A stretch of DNA of 64,000 nt from Bradyrhizobium sp. BRP22. Lineage in GTDB: Bacteria > Pseudomonadota > Alphaproteobacteria > Rhizobiales > Xanthobacteraceae. The position numbers were made by a program, and so were the translations under genes. The stretch lies in NCBI RefSeq assembly GCF_020194175.1, contig NZ_JADYVX010000004.1, forward strand, positions 124,001-188,000, read 5' to 3'. Below the pieces are notes generated by a model. It had not been told where the DNA came from and did no database searches. It was given only the letters and a program-made list of their open reading frames with translations. This document shows positions 43,328-52,118 of this stretch, in pieces; position 1 is the stretch's first letter; every line of letters starts with the position of its first letter.

Positions 43328-43352
43328 GGCGCCGGGAGCCGGGCCCGGCGCC
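43328..43352 (+). terminator. GC-rich hairpin after the OmpW gene
   Basis: GGCGCCGGG (43328-43336), 7-nt loop, CCCGGCGCC (43344-43352): a perfect 9-bp stem 16 bp past the stop. Only short T-runs follow, so termination may be weak or Rho-assisted. Confidence 0.45.
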
Positions 43353-43474
43353 GTATCCGCTTTGGCTTTGAGCCATCTGCCGAACAGCATGAGGTGACGG
43401 ACGAGATCGTCCTGCGCTAAGGGAGATCGGTCAAGTCATCCCCTCATCTCAGCGCTCATCGCGGAAAGCACCAC

Positions 43475-43693
43475 ATGGACATCAAGGTCAGGGATTCAAA
43501 CGGCACGCCGCTCGCCGAAGGCGACAGCGTCACGCTGATCAAGGACCTGAAGCTGAAAGGCTCGTCCACCGTCTTGAAGCGCGGCACGGTGATCAAGAAC
43601 ATTCACCTCACCGACAACGAGGACGAGATCGAAGGCCGCACCGACAAGGTCAAGGGCCTGGTGTTGCGCACGGAGTTCTTGAAGAAGGCGTGA
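43475..43693 (+). CDS. PhnA-like protein, C-terminal domain only
   Basis: A 72-residue protein matching the C-terminal SH3-like domain of PhnA: VRDSNGTPLAEGDSVTLIKDLKLKGSSTVLKRGTVIKNIHLTDNEDEIEGR, KGLVLRTEFLKK. The N-terminal zinc ribbon of full-length PhnA is missing, yet the size is as common as the full form in alphaproteobacteria. Despite the name, a role in phosphonate use is doubtful. It is monocistronic. Confidence 0.85.
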   Translation: MDIKVRDSNGTPLAEGDSVTLIKDLKLKGSSTVLKRGTVIKNIHLTDNEDEIEGRTDKVKGLVLRTEFLKKA

Positions 43694-43713
43694 GCAGCGG
43701 CCATCCGCCCGCC

Positions 43714-43814
43714 GTCATCACCCGCGAAAGCGGGTGATCCAGTATTCCAGAGACGTCAATCGTCGGACCGATAAGCTGCCGCGTACTGGATACCCCGCAT
43801 TCGCGGGGTATGAC
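43714..43814. repeat. Dispersed repeat family E, copy 2
   Basis: GTCATCACCCGCGAAAGCGGGTGATCCAGTATTCCAG at the left pairs in outline with CTGGATACCCCGCATTCGCGGGGTATGAC at the right, each half also forming its own hairpin. It lies in the 210-bp gap after the PhnA-like gene. Confidence 0.85.
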
Positions 43815-43904
43815 TATTGAGTGGGCGTTTGCTGCATCGCTCCAAACAGAAGCGCGCCGGGTATCCCGCCGCGTTCGCATTTCGATGCTCGAAGCGAACC
43901 AGGC

Positions 43905-44597
43905 TTATTCCTGCTCTTCCTTCTTGCCGCCGATCGTCTTCAGCTTGGCGAACACGGCGTCGACGTTGAGGTCGTCGCGCTGCTTTTCGGTCGGCTCGAA
44001 TTCCGGTTCCTTCCGCGTGGTCTCGGAGGCCGGCAGCAGCGTGGCGCCACCATAGGTGGATGCAGCGGGCTTCTCCTTGGCCGCGCGCTGCACCTCGAAA
44101 TCGAGCTCGATCTGCGAACACAGGCCGAGCGTCACCGGGTCCATCGGGGTCAGCGTCGAGGTGTTCCAGTGGGTGCGGTCGCGGACGCTGGCGATCGTGG
44201 TCTTGGTGGTTCCGACCAGCCGCATGATCTGGGCGTCCTTCAGCTCGGGGTGATTGCGGACCAGCCACAGAATCGCGCTCGGCCGCTCGTGGCGGCGGGA
44301 CACCGGGGTGTAGCGTGGGCCCTTCCGCTTGGCGGCCGGCGGCAGCGCCACCTTGCTCTCACCGAGCCTGAGGCGGTAATTGGGGTCCTTTTCGCCCTTT
44401 TCGATCTCGTCGCGGCTCAATTGGCCGGTCGAGATCGGGTCCATGCCCTTGATCCCCTGGGCGGCGTCACCGTCGGCGATGGCGCGGATCTCCAAGGGGT
44501 GCATCTTGGTGAAATCGGCGACCTGGTCGAAGGTCAGCGCGGTATTGTCGAGCAGCCAGACGGCGGTCGCCTTGGGCATCAGAGGTGCGTTGCTCAT
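43905..44597 (-). CDS. trcR: Cell cycle transcriptional regulator TrcR (DUF1013)
   Basis: A 230-residue DUF1013 protein: MPKATAVWLLDNTALTFDQVADFTKMHPLEIRAIADGDAAQGIKGMDPISTGQLSRDEI, then ERPSAILWLVRNHPELKDAQIMRLVGTTKTTIASVRDRTHWN, which contains two helix-turn-helix-like regions. It is conserved across alphaproteobacteria and named TrcR from work in Rhodobacter and Caulobacter; it binds DNA and is thought to tie into the CtrA network. AAGGAG 6 nt upstream supports the start. The Glu/Lys-rich C-terminal tail is variable. Confidence 0.9.
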   Translation of the reverse strand: MSNAPLMPKATAVWLLDNTALTFDQVADFTKMHPLEIRAIADGDAAQGIKGMDPISTGQLSRDEIEKGEKDPNYRLRLGESKVALPPAAKRKGPRYTPVSRRHERPSAILWLVRNHPELKDAQIMRLVGTTKTTIASVRDRTHWNTSTLTPMDPVTLGLCSQIELDFEVQRAAKEKPAASTYGGATLLPASETTRKEPEFEPTEKQRDDLNVDAVFAKLKTIGGKKEEQE

Positions 44598-44676
44598 GGC
44601 AAATCTCCTTTGTGCTTCGCCCACCTCTTTGGAGGCGAAACCTGCGGGTCATCAGCGATGACGGGAATTCAACCCT

Positions 44677-44705
44677 ATATAAGCCTTCGGGTACCGATGA
44701 CGCAA
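44677..44705 (-). promoter_or_regulatory. Sigma-70-type promoter of trcR
   Basis: On the minus strand TTGCGT (complement of 44700-44705) is followed after 17 bp by TTATAT (44677-44682), the best -35/-10 pair in this gap. It lies about 80 bp upstream of the trcR start. Confidence 0.5.
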
Positions 44706-44826
44706 TGGTTCTGCTAAACTGCCTTGACACCGACCGAAACCAAGCCCAAGTCGGGGCTCAAGCCCTAACCTAACTGACCGTTCCCTGCCCGCCGGCAAGG
44801 GGTGATTCGGTCGCGAGATCACTCCC

Positions 44827-45795
44827 ATGCCAGCCAAACCAGACCTGAGAATCGTGCTTTGTTCGCCACGCGGCTTCTGCGCCGGGGTGGTCAGGGCCAT
44901 CGACACCGTGGAACGGGCGCTGACCATCTATGGCGCCCCGGTCTATGTCCGCCACGAGATCGTCCACAACAAATATGTCGTCGACGGGCTGAAGAAGAAG
45001 GGCGCGATTTTCGTCGAGGAACTGGCTGAAATCCCGGAAAATACCAGCGCGCCGGTGGTGTTTTCGGCCCATGGGGTTCCGAAATCGGTTCCGGCGGATG
45101 CGCAGGCACGCCATTTGTTCTCGCTGGACGCCACCTGTCCGCTGGTCACCAAGGTGCACCGGGAAGCCGCGATCCATTTCAAGCGCGGCCGGGAGATCCT
45201 GCTGATCGGGCATTCCCACCATCCGGAGGTGGTCGGCACGCTCGGCCAGTTGCCGCCGGGCGCCGTGACCCTGATCGAGACCGCCGAGGACGCCAAGACC
45301 TTCACCCCGAAGGACCCCAACAACCTCGCCTTTGTGACCCAGACCACGCTGTCGATCGACGACACCGCCGAGATCGTCGCGCTGCTGAAAGAACGCTTCC
45401 CGAACGTCAACGGGCCGCACAAGGAAGACATCTGCTACGCCACCACCAACCGCCAGCTCGCGGTCAAGAAGGTGGCGCCGGTGGTCGACGCGCTGATCGT
45501 CGTCGGCGCGCCGAACTCCTCCAACTCGCAGCGCCTGCGCGAGGTCGCCGAGCGCGAGGGCTGCCCGATCGCGGTGCTGGCGCAGCGCGCCAGCGATATC
45601 GACTGGGAACGCTTCGAGGGCATCAAGAGCCTCGGCATCACCGCCGGCGCCTCGGCCCCGGAAGTGATCGTCGAAGAGATCATGGACGCCTTCGCCGAGC
45701 GCTATGAGTTGCATGTCGAGACGGTCTCGGCCGCGGAAGAAAACGAGTTCTTCCCGCTGCCGCGCTCGCTGCGTCCCGAAGCTGCCGCCGAGTAG
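44827..45795 (+). CDS. ispH: 4-hydroxy-3-methylbut-2-enyl diphosphate reductase
   Basis: A 322-residue iron-sulfur enzyme of the MEP isoprenoid pathway. The three cluster Cys are in [24 protein letters not shown] and [11 protein letters not shown]; the [17 protein letters not shown] and TTLSIDDT loops bind the diphosphate. It makes IPP and DMAPP in the cytoplasm. thrB follows after 6 bp and rnhA overlaps thrB, an arrangement conserved in Bradyrhizobium relatives. There is no Sec signal. Confidence 0.96.
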   Translation: MPAKPDLRIVLCSPRGFCAGVVRAIDTVERALTIYGAPVYVRHEIVHNKYVVDGLKKKGAIFVEELAEIPENTSAPVVFSAHGVPKSVPADAQARHLFSLDATCPLVTKVHREAAIHFKRGREILLIGHSHHPEVVGTLGQLPPGAVTLIETAEDAKTFTPKDPNNLAFVTQTTLSIDDTAEIVALLKERFPNVNGPHKEDICYATTNRQLAVKKVAPVVDALIVVGAPNSSNSQRLREVAEREGCPIAVLAQRASDIDWERFEGIKSLGITAGASAPEVIVEEIMDAFAERYELHVETVSAAEENEFFPLPRSLRPEAAAE

Positions 45796-45801
45796 TCCTT
45801 T

Positions 45802-46782
45802 ATGGCGGTCTACACCGACGTCGCCGCCGAAGAGCTCGCGGAATTCCTCAAAAGCTACGATATCGGCGATCTCCTCTCCTACAAGGGCATCGCCGAGGGC
45901 GTCGAGAATTCGAACTTCCTGCTGCATACGAGCCGCGGCTCGTTTATCCTCACGCTCTATGAAAAGCGCGTGGCGGAGGATGATCTTCCCTATTTCCTGT
46001 CGCTGATGGCGCATCTGGCCGAGCGCGGCGTGAGCTGCCCGCAGCCCGCGCGAAACCGCAACGCCGAAGTCTATAGCCGGCTCGCCGGCCGGCCGGCGGC
46101 GATCATCAATTTCCTCGAGGGCATGTGGCCGCGGCGCCCGAATGTCGGGCATTGCGGCGCCGTCGGCGAGGCGCTGGCGAAGATGCATCTTGCCGGACTG
46201 GATTTTCCGATGTTCCGGCAGAATCCGCTCTCGGTTGCCGGCTGGCGTCCGCTGTTCGATCTTGCCAGCGCGCGTGCCGACAGCGTGCAGGCCGGCTTGC
46301 GTGATTTCGTCGAGCGCGAGCTTGGCTATCTCGAGGCGAACTGGCCCACCGATCTGCCGGTCGGCGTCATCCACGCCGATCTGTTTCCGGATAACGTGTT
46401 CTTCCTCGGCGACAGGCTGTCCGGCCTGATCGACTTCCCGTTCTCCTGCAACGACATCCTGGCCTATGACGTGGCGATCTGCCTCAATGCCTGGTGCTTC
46501 GAGCCGGATCATTCCTTCAACGCGACCAAAGCGCGCGCGCTGCTGAATGCGTATGGCCGGGCGCGGCCGTTGTCGCAAGGAGAGCAGGCTGCGCTGCCGC
46601 TGCTCGCGCGCGGCGCCGCGTTGCGCTTCCTGCTGACGCGGCTGGTCGATTTCCTCAACGTGCCACCGGGCGCGCTGGTGAAGCCCAAGGACCCGCTGGA
46701 ATATGTGCGCAAGCTGCGCTTCCAGCAGAGCGTGAAGACGCTCGGCGACTACGGCGTGACGCAGGCAGGGTGCGTGGCGTGA
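45802..46782 (+). CDS. thrB: Homoserine kinase (type II, APH-like fold)
   Basis: A 326-residue protein of the choline-kinase/aminoglycoside-phosphotransferase fold: [32 protein letters not shown], and the Brenner motif [13 protein letters not shown] with [18 protein letters not shown]. This type replaces GHMP homoserine kinase in alphaproteobacteria and phosphorylates homoserine in threonine synthesis. It is co-transcribed with ispH upstream and rnhA, which overlaps its stop by 4 bp (GTGA). Confidence 0.94.
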   Translation: MAVYTDVAAEELAEFLKSYDIGDLLSYKGIAEGVENSNFLLHTSRGSFILTLYEKRVAEDDLPYFLSLMAHLAERGVSCPQPARNRNAEVYSRLAGRPAAIINFLEGMWPRRPNVGHCGAVGEALAKMHLAGLDFPMFRQNPLSVAGWRPLFDLASARADSVQAGLRDFVERELGYLEANWPTDLPVGVIHADLFPDNVFFLGDRLSGLIDFPFSCNDILAYDVAICLNAWCFEPDHSFNATKARALLNAYGRARPLSQGEQAALPLLARGAALRFLLTRLVDFLNVPPGALVKPKDPLEYVRKLRFQQSVKTLGDYGVTQAGCVA

Positions 46783-47246
46783 GCGAAAAGCCGCACGTGA
46801 TCATCTTCACCGATGGCGCCTGCTCCGGCAATCCCGGCCCGGGCGGCTGGGGCGCGATCCTGAAATTCGGCGAGGTCGAGAAGGAATTGAAGGGCGGCGA
46901 GACCCATACCACCAACAACCGCATGGAATTGATGGCGGCGATCTCGGCGCTGGAGGCGCTGAAGAAACCCTGCGTGGTCGATCTCACCACCGACAGCCAA
47001 TATGTCCGCCAAGGCATCACAGGATGGATCTTCGGCTGGAAGCGCAACGGCTGGCGCACCGCCGACAAGAAGCCGGTGAAGAATGTCGAGCTATGGCAGC
47101 GTCTCGATGCCGCGCTGAAGCCGCACGAGGTGCGCTGGCACTGGATCAAGGGCCACGCCGGCCACGCCGAAAACGAGCGCGCCGACCAGCTCGCCCGCGA
47201 CGGCATCGCCATGGCGCGGTTGAAGGAGAAGGTCGGCGGTTCGTAG
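46779..47246 (+). CDS. rnhA: Ribonuclease HI
   Basis: A 155-residue RNase HI with all catalytic carboxylates: [18 protein letters not shown] (Asp), [10 protein letters not shown] (Glu), [22 protein letters not shown] (Asp) and the last Asp in NERADQLAR, plus a basic KGHAGHAE loop. It degrades RNA in RNA-DNA hybrids. GTG start chosen because it overlaps the thrB stop and gives a standard N-terminus. Confidence 0.95.
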   Translation: MSEKPHVIIFTDGACSGNPGPGGWGAILKFGEVEKELKGGETHTTNNRMELMAAISALEALKKPCVVDLTTDSQYVRQGITGWIFGWKRNGWRTADKKPVKNVELWQRLDAALKPHEVRWHWIKGHAGHAENERADQLARDGIAMARLKEKVGGS

Positions 47247-47323
47247 TTGGTGGTGGGCAACGAGACTTCTTGCGCCGCGGTTCAAACGAGTTCGGCGGAA
47301 GCGTGCCCACCATCCTACACGCT

Positions 47324-47425
47324 GTCATCGCCCGCGAAGGCGGGCGATCCAGTATTCCAGAGAAGCTGGAGAGAAGACGGAGAAGCCGCCGCTTACTGGA
47401 TCGCCCGGTCAAGCCGGGCGATGAC
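47324..47425. repeat. Dispersed repeat family E, copy 3
   Basis: GTCATCGCCCGCGAAGGCGGGCGATCCAG opens and CTGGATCGCCCGGTCAAGCCGGGCGATGAC closes; each half is a strong hairpin. It fills the gap between convergent rnhA and peroxiredoxin genes and may terminate both. Confidence 0.88.
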
Positions 47426-47451
47426 AGCGCGCTTGTGGCGACGTCGTCGTC

Positions 47452-47937
47452 TCACAGCTGCGCCAGCAGCGTGTCGCCGCCGGAGACCTCGACCTTGCCC
47501 GGGGCCGGTTCGAGGTTGAGCTTTTTCACCACGCCGTCCTCGATCAGCATCGAATAGCGCTTGGAGCGGATGCCGAGACCATTACCAGACGCGTCGAGCT
47601 CCATGCCGATCGCCTTGGTGAAATCGGCATTGCCGTCGGCGAGGAACAGCGCTTCATCGCGCTGGTCGGTGTCGCGCTTCCACGCATTCATCACGAAAGC
47701 ATCGTTGACCGAGACGATCGCAATGGTGTCGACGCCCTTGTCCTTGATCGCGTAGGCGTTGAGGAAGATGCTCGGCAGGTGCATCTTGTGGCAGGTGCCG
47801 GTGTAGGCGCCGGGCACCGCGAACAGCGCCACCTTCTTGCCCTTGAAGACATCGTCGGTGGTCCGCACCTGCGGACCTTCCTCGGTCATCACGCGAAACT
47901 TGGCATCCGGCAGCTTGTCGCCAACTTGGATCGTCAT
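47452..47937 (-). CDS. Peroxiredoxin (Prx5-like)
   Basis: A 161-residue Prx5/AHP1-type peroxiredoxin with peroxidatic Cys49 in PGAYTGTCHKMHLP (P-x3-T-x2-C), the family's VSVNDAFVMNAW strand-helix and GMELDASGNGLGIRSKRYSMLIEDG. No second Cys is obvious, so it may be 1-Cys or glutaredoxin-recycled. It reduces hydroperoxides in the cytoplasm. GGGAG precedes the ATG. A perfect EcfG-type promoter lies ~80 bp upstream, consistent with a general-stress gene. Confidence 0.94.
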   Translation of the reverse strand: MTIQVGDKLPDAKFRVMTEEGPQVRTTDDVFKGKKVALFAVPGAYTGTCHKMHLPSIFLNAYAIKDKGVDTIAIVSVNDAFVMNAWKRDTDQRDEALFLADGNADFTKAIGMELDASGNGLGIRSKRYSMLIEDGVVKKLNLEPAPGKVEVSGGDTLLAQL

Positions 47938-48016
47938 CGTCCATTCTCCCTGACTGAGCTGGAGTTTTGTAGACCGTGCAGCCTGCGGGCACAATATTCG
48001 CAAGGTCCAAAACTGC

Positions 48017-48041
48017 AACGGCCGCGTATATTCACCGTTCC
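48017..48041 (-). promoter_or_regulatory. Candidate EcfG promoter of the peroxiredoxin gene
   Basis: On the minus strand GGAAC (complement of 48037-48041) and CGTT (48017-48020) are separated by exactly 16 bp, an exact consensus match. The start codon at 47937 is ~80 nt downstream, in the gap after the DUF924 gene. Confidence 0.65.
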
Positions 48042-48045
48042 GTCA

Positions 48046-48600
48046 TCATCCGGAAAAACCGCCCTCGTCGAGAAAGGCCTGCTCGTCGGGCGTGGTTGCG
48101 CGTTCCAGGATGCGGTTGCGGTGGGGAAAACGCCCGAACCGGCGGATGATCCCGGCGTGGTGCTCGGCATATTTCAACTGCTCCGCATTGCCGACATTGC
48201 GGAACAGTTCGATGCAGCGAAGCTGGTCGGGCAGATGCTCCGAATGCATGAAGGGCAGATAGAGGAATTCGAGCAGGTCGGGATCGACCCGCGCATCCAC
48301 CCCGCGATCGATGGCGCGGCGTGCCACCTCCCGCGCCAGCGCGTCGCTCGAATAGGCCAGCGCATTGCCGCGGAACATGTTGCGGGGAAACTGGTCGAGC
48401 ACGATGACGAGCGCCAGCGCGCCGTCATCGCTCATCTCCCATGATGATAATTCGCCGCCCGCCGCCTTCCGCCACAGGTCGAGATAGCGATGGCGCAATT
48501 CTGCATCGAACGCATCGTCGGGCGTGTACCAGCGATCGCTGCCGGCCGCGCGCCAGAATGCCAGGATCTCCGCCGGCGTGACGTCGCGCGCGTCAGTCAT
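48046..48600 (-). CDS. DUF924 family protein (second copy)
   Basis: A 184-residue helical protein, LAFWRAAGSDRWYTPDDAFDAELRHRYLDLW, VIVLDQFPRNMFRG, FLYLPFMHSEHLPDQ and RRFGRFPHRNRILERATTPDEQAFLDEGGFSG. It is clearly homologous to the protein at 35240 but lacks its N-terminal extension. It begins 26 bp after the fatty-acid CoA ligase gene on the same strand, so the two may be co-transcribed. The function is unknown. Confidence 0.88.
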   Translation of the reverse strand: MTDARDVTPAEILAFWRAAGSDRWYTPDDAFDAELRHRYLDLWRKAAGGELSSWEMSDDGALALVIVLDQFPRNMFRGNALAYSSDALAREVARRAIDRGVDARVDPDLLEFLYLPFMHSEHLPDQLRCIELFRNVGNAEQLKYAEHHAGIIRRFGRFPHRNRILERATTPDEQAFLDEGGFSG

Positions 48601-48626
48601 GGTTCGAACGTCCGCTCGCGCGCGGT

Positions 48627-50315
48627 TCAGGCCGCGGCCGCTGGCTTGTTCTCGTCGCGCAACTCGCGGCGCAGGATCTTTCCGACATTGGTCTTCGGCA
48701 GCTCGGTCCTGAACTCGATCTGCTTCGGCACCTTGTAATTGGTGAGCTGGGTGCCGCAGAACTTGATGATCTCCTCGGCGGTGAGGCTCGGATCCTTGCG
48801 GACGATGAAGGCTTTGACGGCCTCGCTGGTCTTGGCGTCGGCGACGCCAATCACGGCGCATTCGAGCACGCCCGGATGGCTCGCGATCACTTCCTCGATC
48901 TCGTTCGGATAGACGTTGAAGCCGGAGACCAGGATCATGTCCTTCTTGCGGTCAACGATCTTGGTGTAGCCGTTCTCGTCCATCACTCCGATGTCGCCGG
49001 TGCGGAAATAGCCGTCGGATGTCATCACCCGCGCGGTCTCGTCCGGCCGGTTCCAGTATCCCGACATCACCTGCGGGCCCTTGGCGCATATCTCTCCGGG
49101 CTGGCCGAGCGGCAGTTCATTGCCGTCATCGTCGCGGATCGAGAGATATGTCGAAGGCACGGGCAGGCCGATCGAGCCGGAGAACTTGTCGGTGTCGGCA
49201 GGATTGCAGGTCAACGTCGGCGAAGTCTCCGATAGCCCGTAGCCCTCCGACAGCGCGCAGCCGGTCACAGCGAGCCACCTCTCGGCCACCGGCTTTTGCG
49301 TCGCCATGCCGCCGCCAAAGGAGGTCTTCAGCTTGGAGAAATCCAGCTTGTCGAAGCCCGGTGTGTTGAGCAGGCCATTATAGAGCGTATTGACAGCGGG
49401 GAAGCTGTTGATCTGGTATTTCGCGAGCTCCTTGACGAAGCCGGCGAGGTCGCGCGGATTCGGGATCAAGAGGTTGACGCCGCCGGCGCGCACCGCCAGC
49501 AGGTAGCAGGCGGTCAGCGCGAAGATGTGGTAGAGCGGCAGCGCGCAGACGATGAAGAGCTGGTCGACATGCGGCGGCTTCTTCAGCGCCGGCTGCAGCC
49601 AGGCGTCGTTCTGCAGCACGTTGGCGACAATGTTGCGGTGGAGCAGGGTGGCTCCCTTGGACACGCCGGTGGTGCCGCCGGTGTATTGCAGAAACGCGAC
49701 ATCATCGGGCGTGATCCTGGGCCGGTTGAGCTTCAGGTTGCGGCCTGCGGCGATAGCGCTATTGAACGGGACGGCGCGCGGGATCGAGAACGGCGGCACC
49801 ATCTTCTTCACCCGCCGTACCACCAGGTTCACGATCACGCCCTTGAAGCCGAGCAGGTCGCCCATGCTGCCGACGATGACGTGCTTGACCGAGGTCTTGC
49901 CCAGCACCTGCTGCACGGTGGCGGCGAAATTCTCCAGGACGATGATGGCTTCCGCGCCGGAATCCTTGAGCTGATGCTCGAGCTCGCGCGGGGTGTAGAG
50001 TGGGTTGACGTTGACGACCGCATATCCCGCACGCAACACTGCGGCGGTCGAGATCGGATATTGCAGCACGTTCGGCATCATCAGCGCGACGCGCGCGCCC
50101 TTGGCAAGACCGAGGCTCTGCAGATAGGCGCCGAGCGCGGTCGACATCTCGTCGAGCTCGCGATAGGTGATCGCCTTGTCCATGCAGATGAAGGCCTTGC
50201 GATCGGCGAACTTCGCAAAGCTTTCCTCGAGCAGCTCAACCAGCGATGAGTATTGCGTGACATCGATGTCGGCGGGCACGCCGGCCGGGTAGTGCTTGAG
50301 CCAGATGCGCTCCAT
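48627..50315 (-). CDS. Long-chain fatty acid--CoA ligase
   Basis: A 562-residue AMP-forming ligase of the FadD type: P-loop YTGGTTGVSKGATLLHRN, EGYGLSETSP, YFRTGDIGVMDENGYTKIVDRKKDMILVSGFNVYPNEIEE and the C-terminal Lys motif in LPKTNVGKILRRELR. N-terminal MERIWLKHYPAGVPADIDV is typical of the rhizobial FadD. It activates long-chain fatty acids to acyl-CoA for beta-oxidation. The DUF924 gene follows on the strand. Confidence 0.94.
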   Translation of the reverse strand: MERIWLKHYPAGVPADIDVTQYSSLVELLEESFAKFADRKAFICMDKAITYRELDEMSTALGAYLQSLGLAKGARVALMMPNVLQYPISTAAVLRAGYAVVNVNPLYTPRELEHQLKDSGAEAIIVLENFAATVQQVLGKTSVKHVIVGSMGDLLGFKGVIVNLVVRRVKKMVPPFSIPRAVPFNSAIAAGRNLKLNRPRITPDDVAFLQYTGGTTGVSKGATLLHRNIVANVLQNDAWLQPALKKPPHVDQLFIVCALPLYHIFALTACYLLAVRAGGVNLLIPNPRDLAGFVKELAKYQINSFPAVNTLYNGLLNTPGFDKLDFSKLKTSFGGGMATQKPVAERWLAVTGCALSEGYGLSETSPTLTCNPADTDKFSGSIGLPVPSTYLSIRDDDGNELPLGQPGEICAKGPQVMSGYWNRPDETARVMTSDGYFRTGDIGVMDENGYTKIVDRKKDMILVSGFNVYPNEIEEVIASHPGVLECAVIGVADAKTSEAVKAFIVRKDPSLTAEEIIKFCGTQLTNYKVPKQIEFRTELPKTNVGKILRRELRDENKPAAAA

Positions 50316-50453
50316 GGAAAATCCCCTCTTGTTGCCTCCGGCTCGTTGGCCCGGACTGCCTTGTTTTGGGCAGTATTGGGCTAGCCGGACGCCGATGGCA
50401 AGCCGCCCGCGCCTGTTCGACGCATCAGCAAATCGTGGGATGTTGCGGCGCGG

Positions 50454-51953
50454 TTAACTGGCCGGCTTGGCGTCGTTCTTCGGCTTGGCGACCGCCTTCG
50501 GCTTCGCAGGTTTGGCGGCGGGCTTGTCGCCCGCGGCGGCAGCCGGCTTCTCCGAGGGCTTGGCGGCGGCGCTATCCGACTTGGCATCCGATTTGGCATT
50601 GGCATGCCGGGCGGCCGGCTTCGCTGCTGGTTTGGCGTCCGACTTGGCCGCTTCCTTGGTATCTGCCTTGCTATCCGTCTTGGCCTGCTTTGCGTCTGGC
50701 TTGCCATCCGACTTGGCGTCGGCAGAGGCGTCCGGCTTCTTGCCCGCGACATGGGTCTTCTTCTTGCGCGGCTTTGGCGCGTCCTTATCGGCATCCGCCG
50801 CTACCGCGGCGATCAGCGCCGCGCCCGTCCGGGTCGGGCCGGTATAGACCACGACCGGCTCGGAGGGCTCCGGCGGCTGCGCCAGCAAGTCGGCCGGCTT
50901 GAAGACCGGCGGCGGCAGGGCGGCGGCGAAGAAGGTCGCGCCGGTCTCGCCGCTACTGCTGCTGCTGGCGACCGTGTCCTCGTCTTCGTCGCTGGCGGGC
51001 CGCTTGCGCTTGGGGCCGCACATCTCGTCGCGCAGATTCGGCGGCGAGGCGTCGATCGGTACCAGATTCTCTACCGTGCCGAGCGAGGGCTTGAGCCACG
51101 ACAGCCCGTTGTTGCCGAAGCCCCGATCGAGCAGTTGCGCCGCGCGCACCGCCCGCATGCGGCCCGACGAGGCACCAAGCACCACCGCGATCAGTCGCTT
51201 GCCGTCACGCGTGGCCGACGCCACGAGGTTGTAGCCGGAGGCGCAAATGAAGCCGGTCTTGAAACCGTCGGCGCCGGGATAGCGGCCGATCAGGCGGTTG
51301 AAGTTCTGCGTGATCCGGCGGCCGAAGCGGATCGAGGGGATGTGCACGAAATATTCGTATTCGGGGAGGTCGCGGATGATGGCGCGGGCGAGGATCGCAA
51401 GGTCGCGCGCCGAGGTGATCTGGCCATCCGCCGGCAGTCCGTTCGGATTGACGTAGCTCGTCTGCGTCATGCCGAGCTTTTGCGCGGTGTCGTTCATCAT
51501 CGCGGAGAAGCCGTCGATCGAGCCGCCGACGCCTTCGGCGAGCACGACCGCCATGTCGTTGGCCGATTTCACCAGCATCATCTTCAGCGCATTGTCGACG
51601 GTGACCTGCGTGCCCGGACGGAAACCCATCTTCGACGGCGACTGCGAGGCCGCCGTCGGCGAGACCGTGAGCAGCGTGTCGAGCGAGATGCGCCCGTCCT
51701 TCACCGCCTTCAGCGTCACATAGGCCGTCATCAGCTTGGTGACCGATGCCGGATACCAGGGCATGGTCGCGTTGTCGGCCTGCAGCACCTTTCCCGTATC
51801 GGCTTCCACCACCAGCAGGGCCTCTGCGTTGCTCGCGCGCGGCGCGAGAGCGAAGGCCGTGGCGGCGACGAAGAGGAGAAGCGATCGGCGAAGCAGCGGG
51901 CGAAGAAGGTGCACTATCCTGGTCCGGTCCTGATGAAGATCCGCCTTGAACAA
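50454..51953 (-). CDS. D-alanyl-D-alanine carboxypeptidase with Lys/Ala-rich tail
   Basis: A 499-residue low-molecular-mass PBP. A basic N-end and LLLFVAATAFALAPRASNA signal precede SVTK (Ser70-Lys73), SAN (130-132) and KTG (232-234), the complete catalytic set of DacA/DacC enzymes that trim peptidoglycan pentapeptides. After ~350 residues comes a ~130-residue low-complexity tail of repeating Lys-Ala-Pro-Asp units (AKSDAKPAAKP type), rich in Lys, that could bind peptidoglycan or anionic polymers; such tails are variable in rhizobia. It is monocistronic. Confidence 0.93.
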   Translation of the reverse strand: MFKADLHQDRTRIVHLLRPLLRRSLLLFVAATAFALAPRASNAEALLVVEADTGKVLQADNATMPWYPASVTKLMTAYVTLKAVKDGRISLDTLLTVSPTAASQSPSKMGFRPGTQVTVDNALKMMLVKSANDMAVVLAEGVGGSIDGFSAMMNDTAQKLGMTQTSYVNPNGLPADGQITSARDLAILARAIIRDLPEYEYFVHIPSIRFGRRITQNFNRLIGRYPGADGFKTGFICASGYNLVASATRDGKRLIAVVLGASSGRMRAVRAAQLLDRGFGNNGLSWLKPSLGTVENLVPIDASPPNLRDEMCGPKRKRPASDEDEDTVASSSSSGETGATFFAAALPPPVFKPADLLAQPPEPSEPVVVYTGPTRTGAALIAAVAADADKDAPKPRKKKTHVAGKKPDASADAKSDGKPDAKQAKTDSKADTKEAAKSDAKPAAKPAARHANAKSDAKSDSAAAKPSEKPAAAAGDKPAAKPAKPKAVAKPKNDAKPAS

Positions 51954-52118
51954 GGGGTTTTCAGATGTGACGTTCGGGTTTCAGCGTGTCCGGCGCGGGC
52001 GCATTTGCAGTGGTGCAAACCCTATACTGGGTCGCCTTTGGAGAACAGAGGCCGGCCGATTTAATCGTGGACGAAACCGGCCGAATTTCGACAATTCCGC
52101 GGCCCCCCCGACCGCGGC

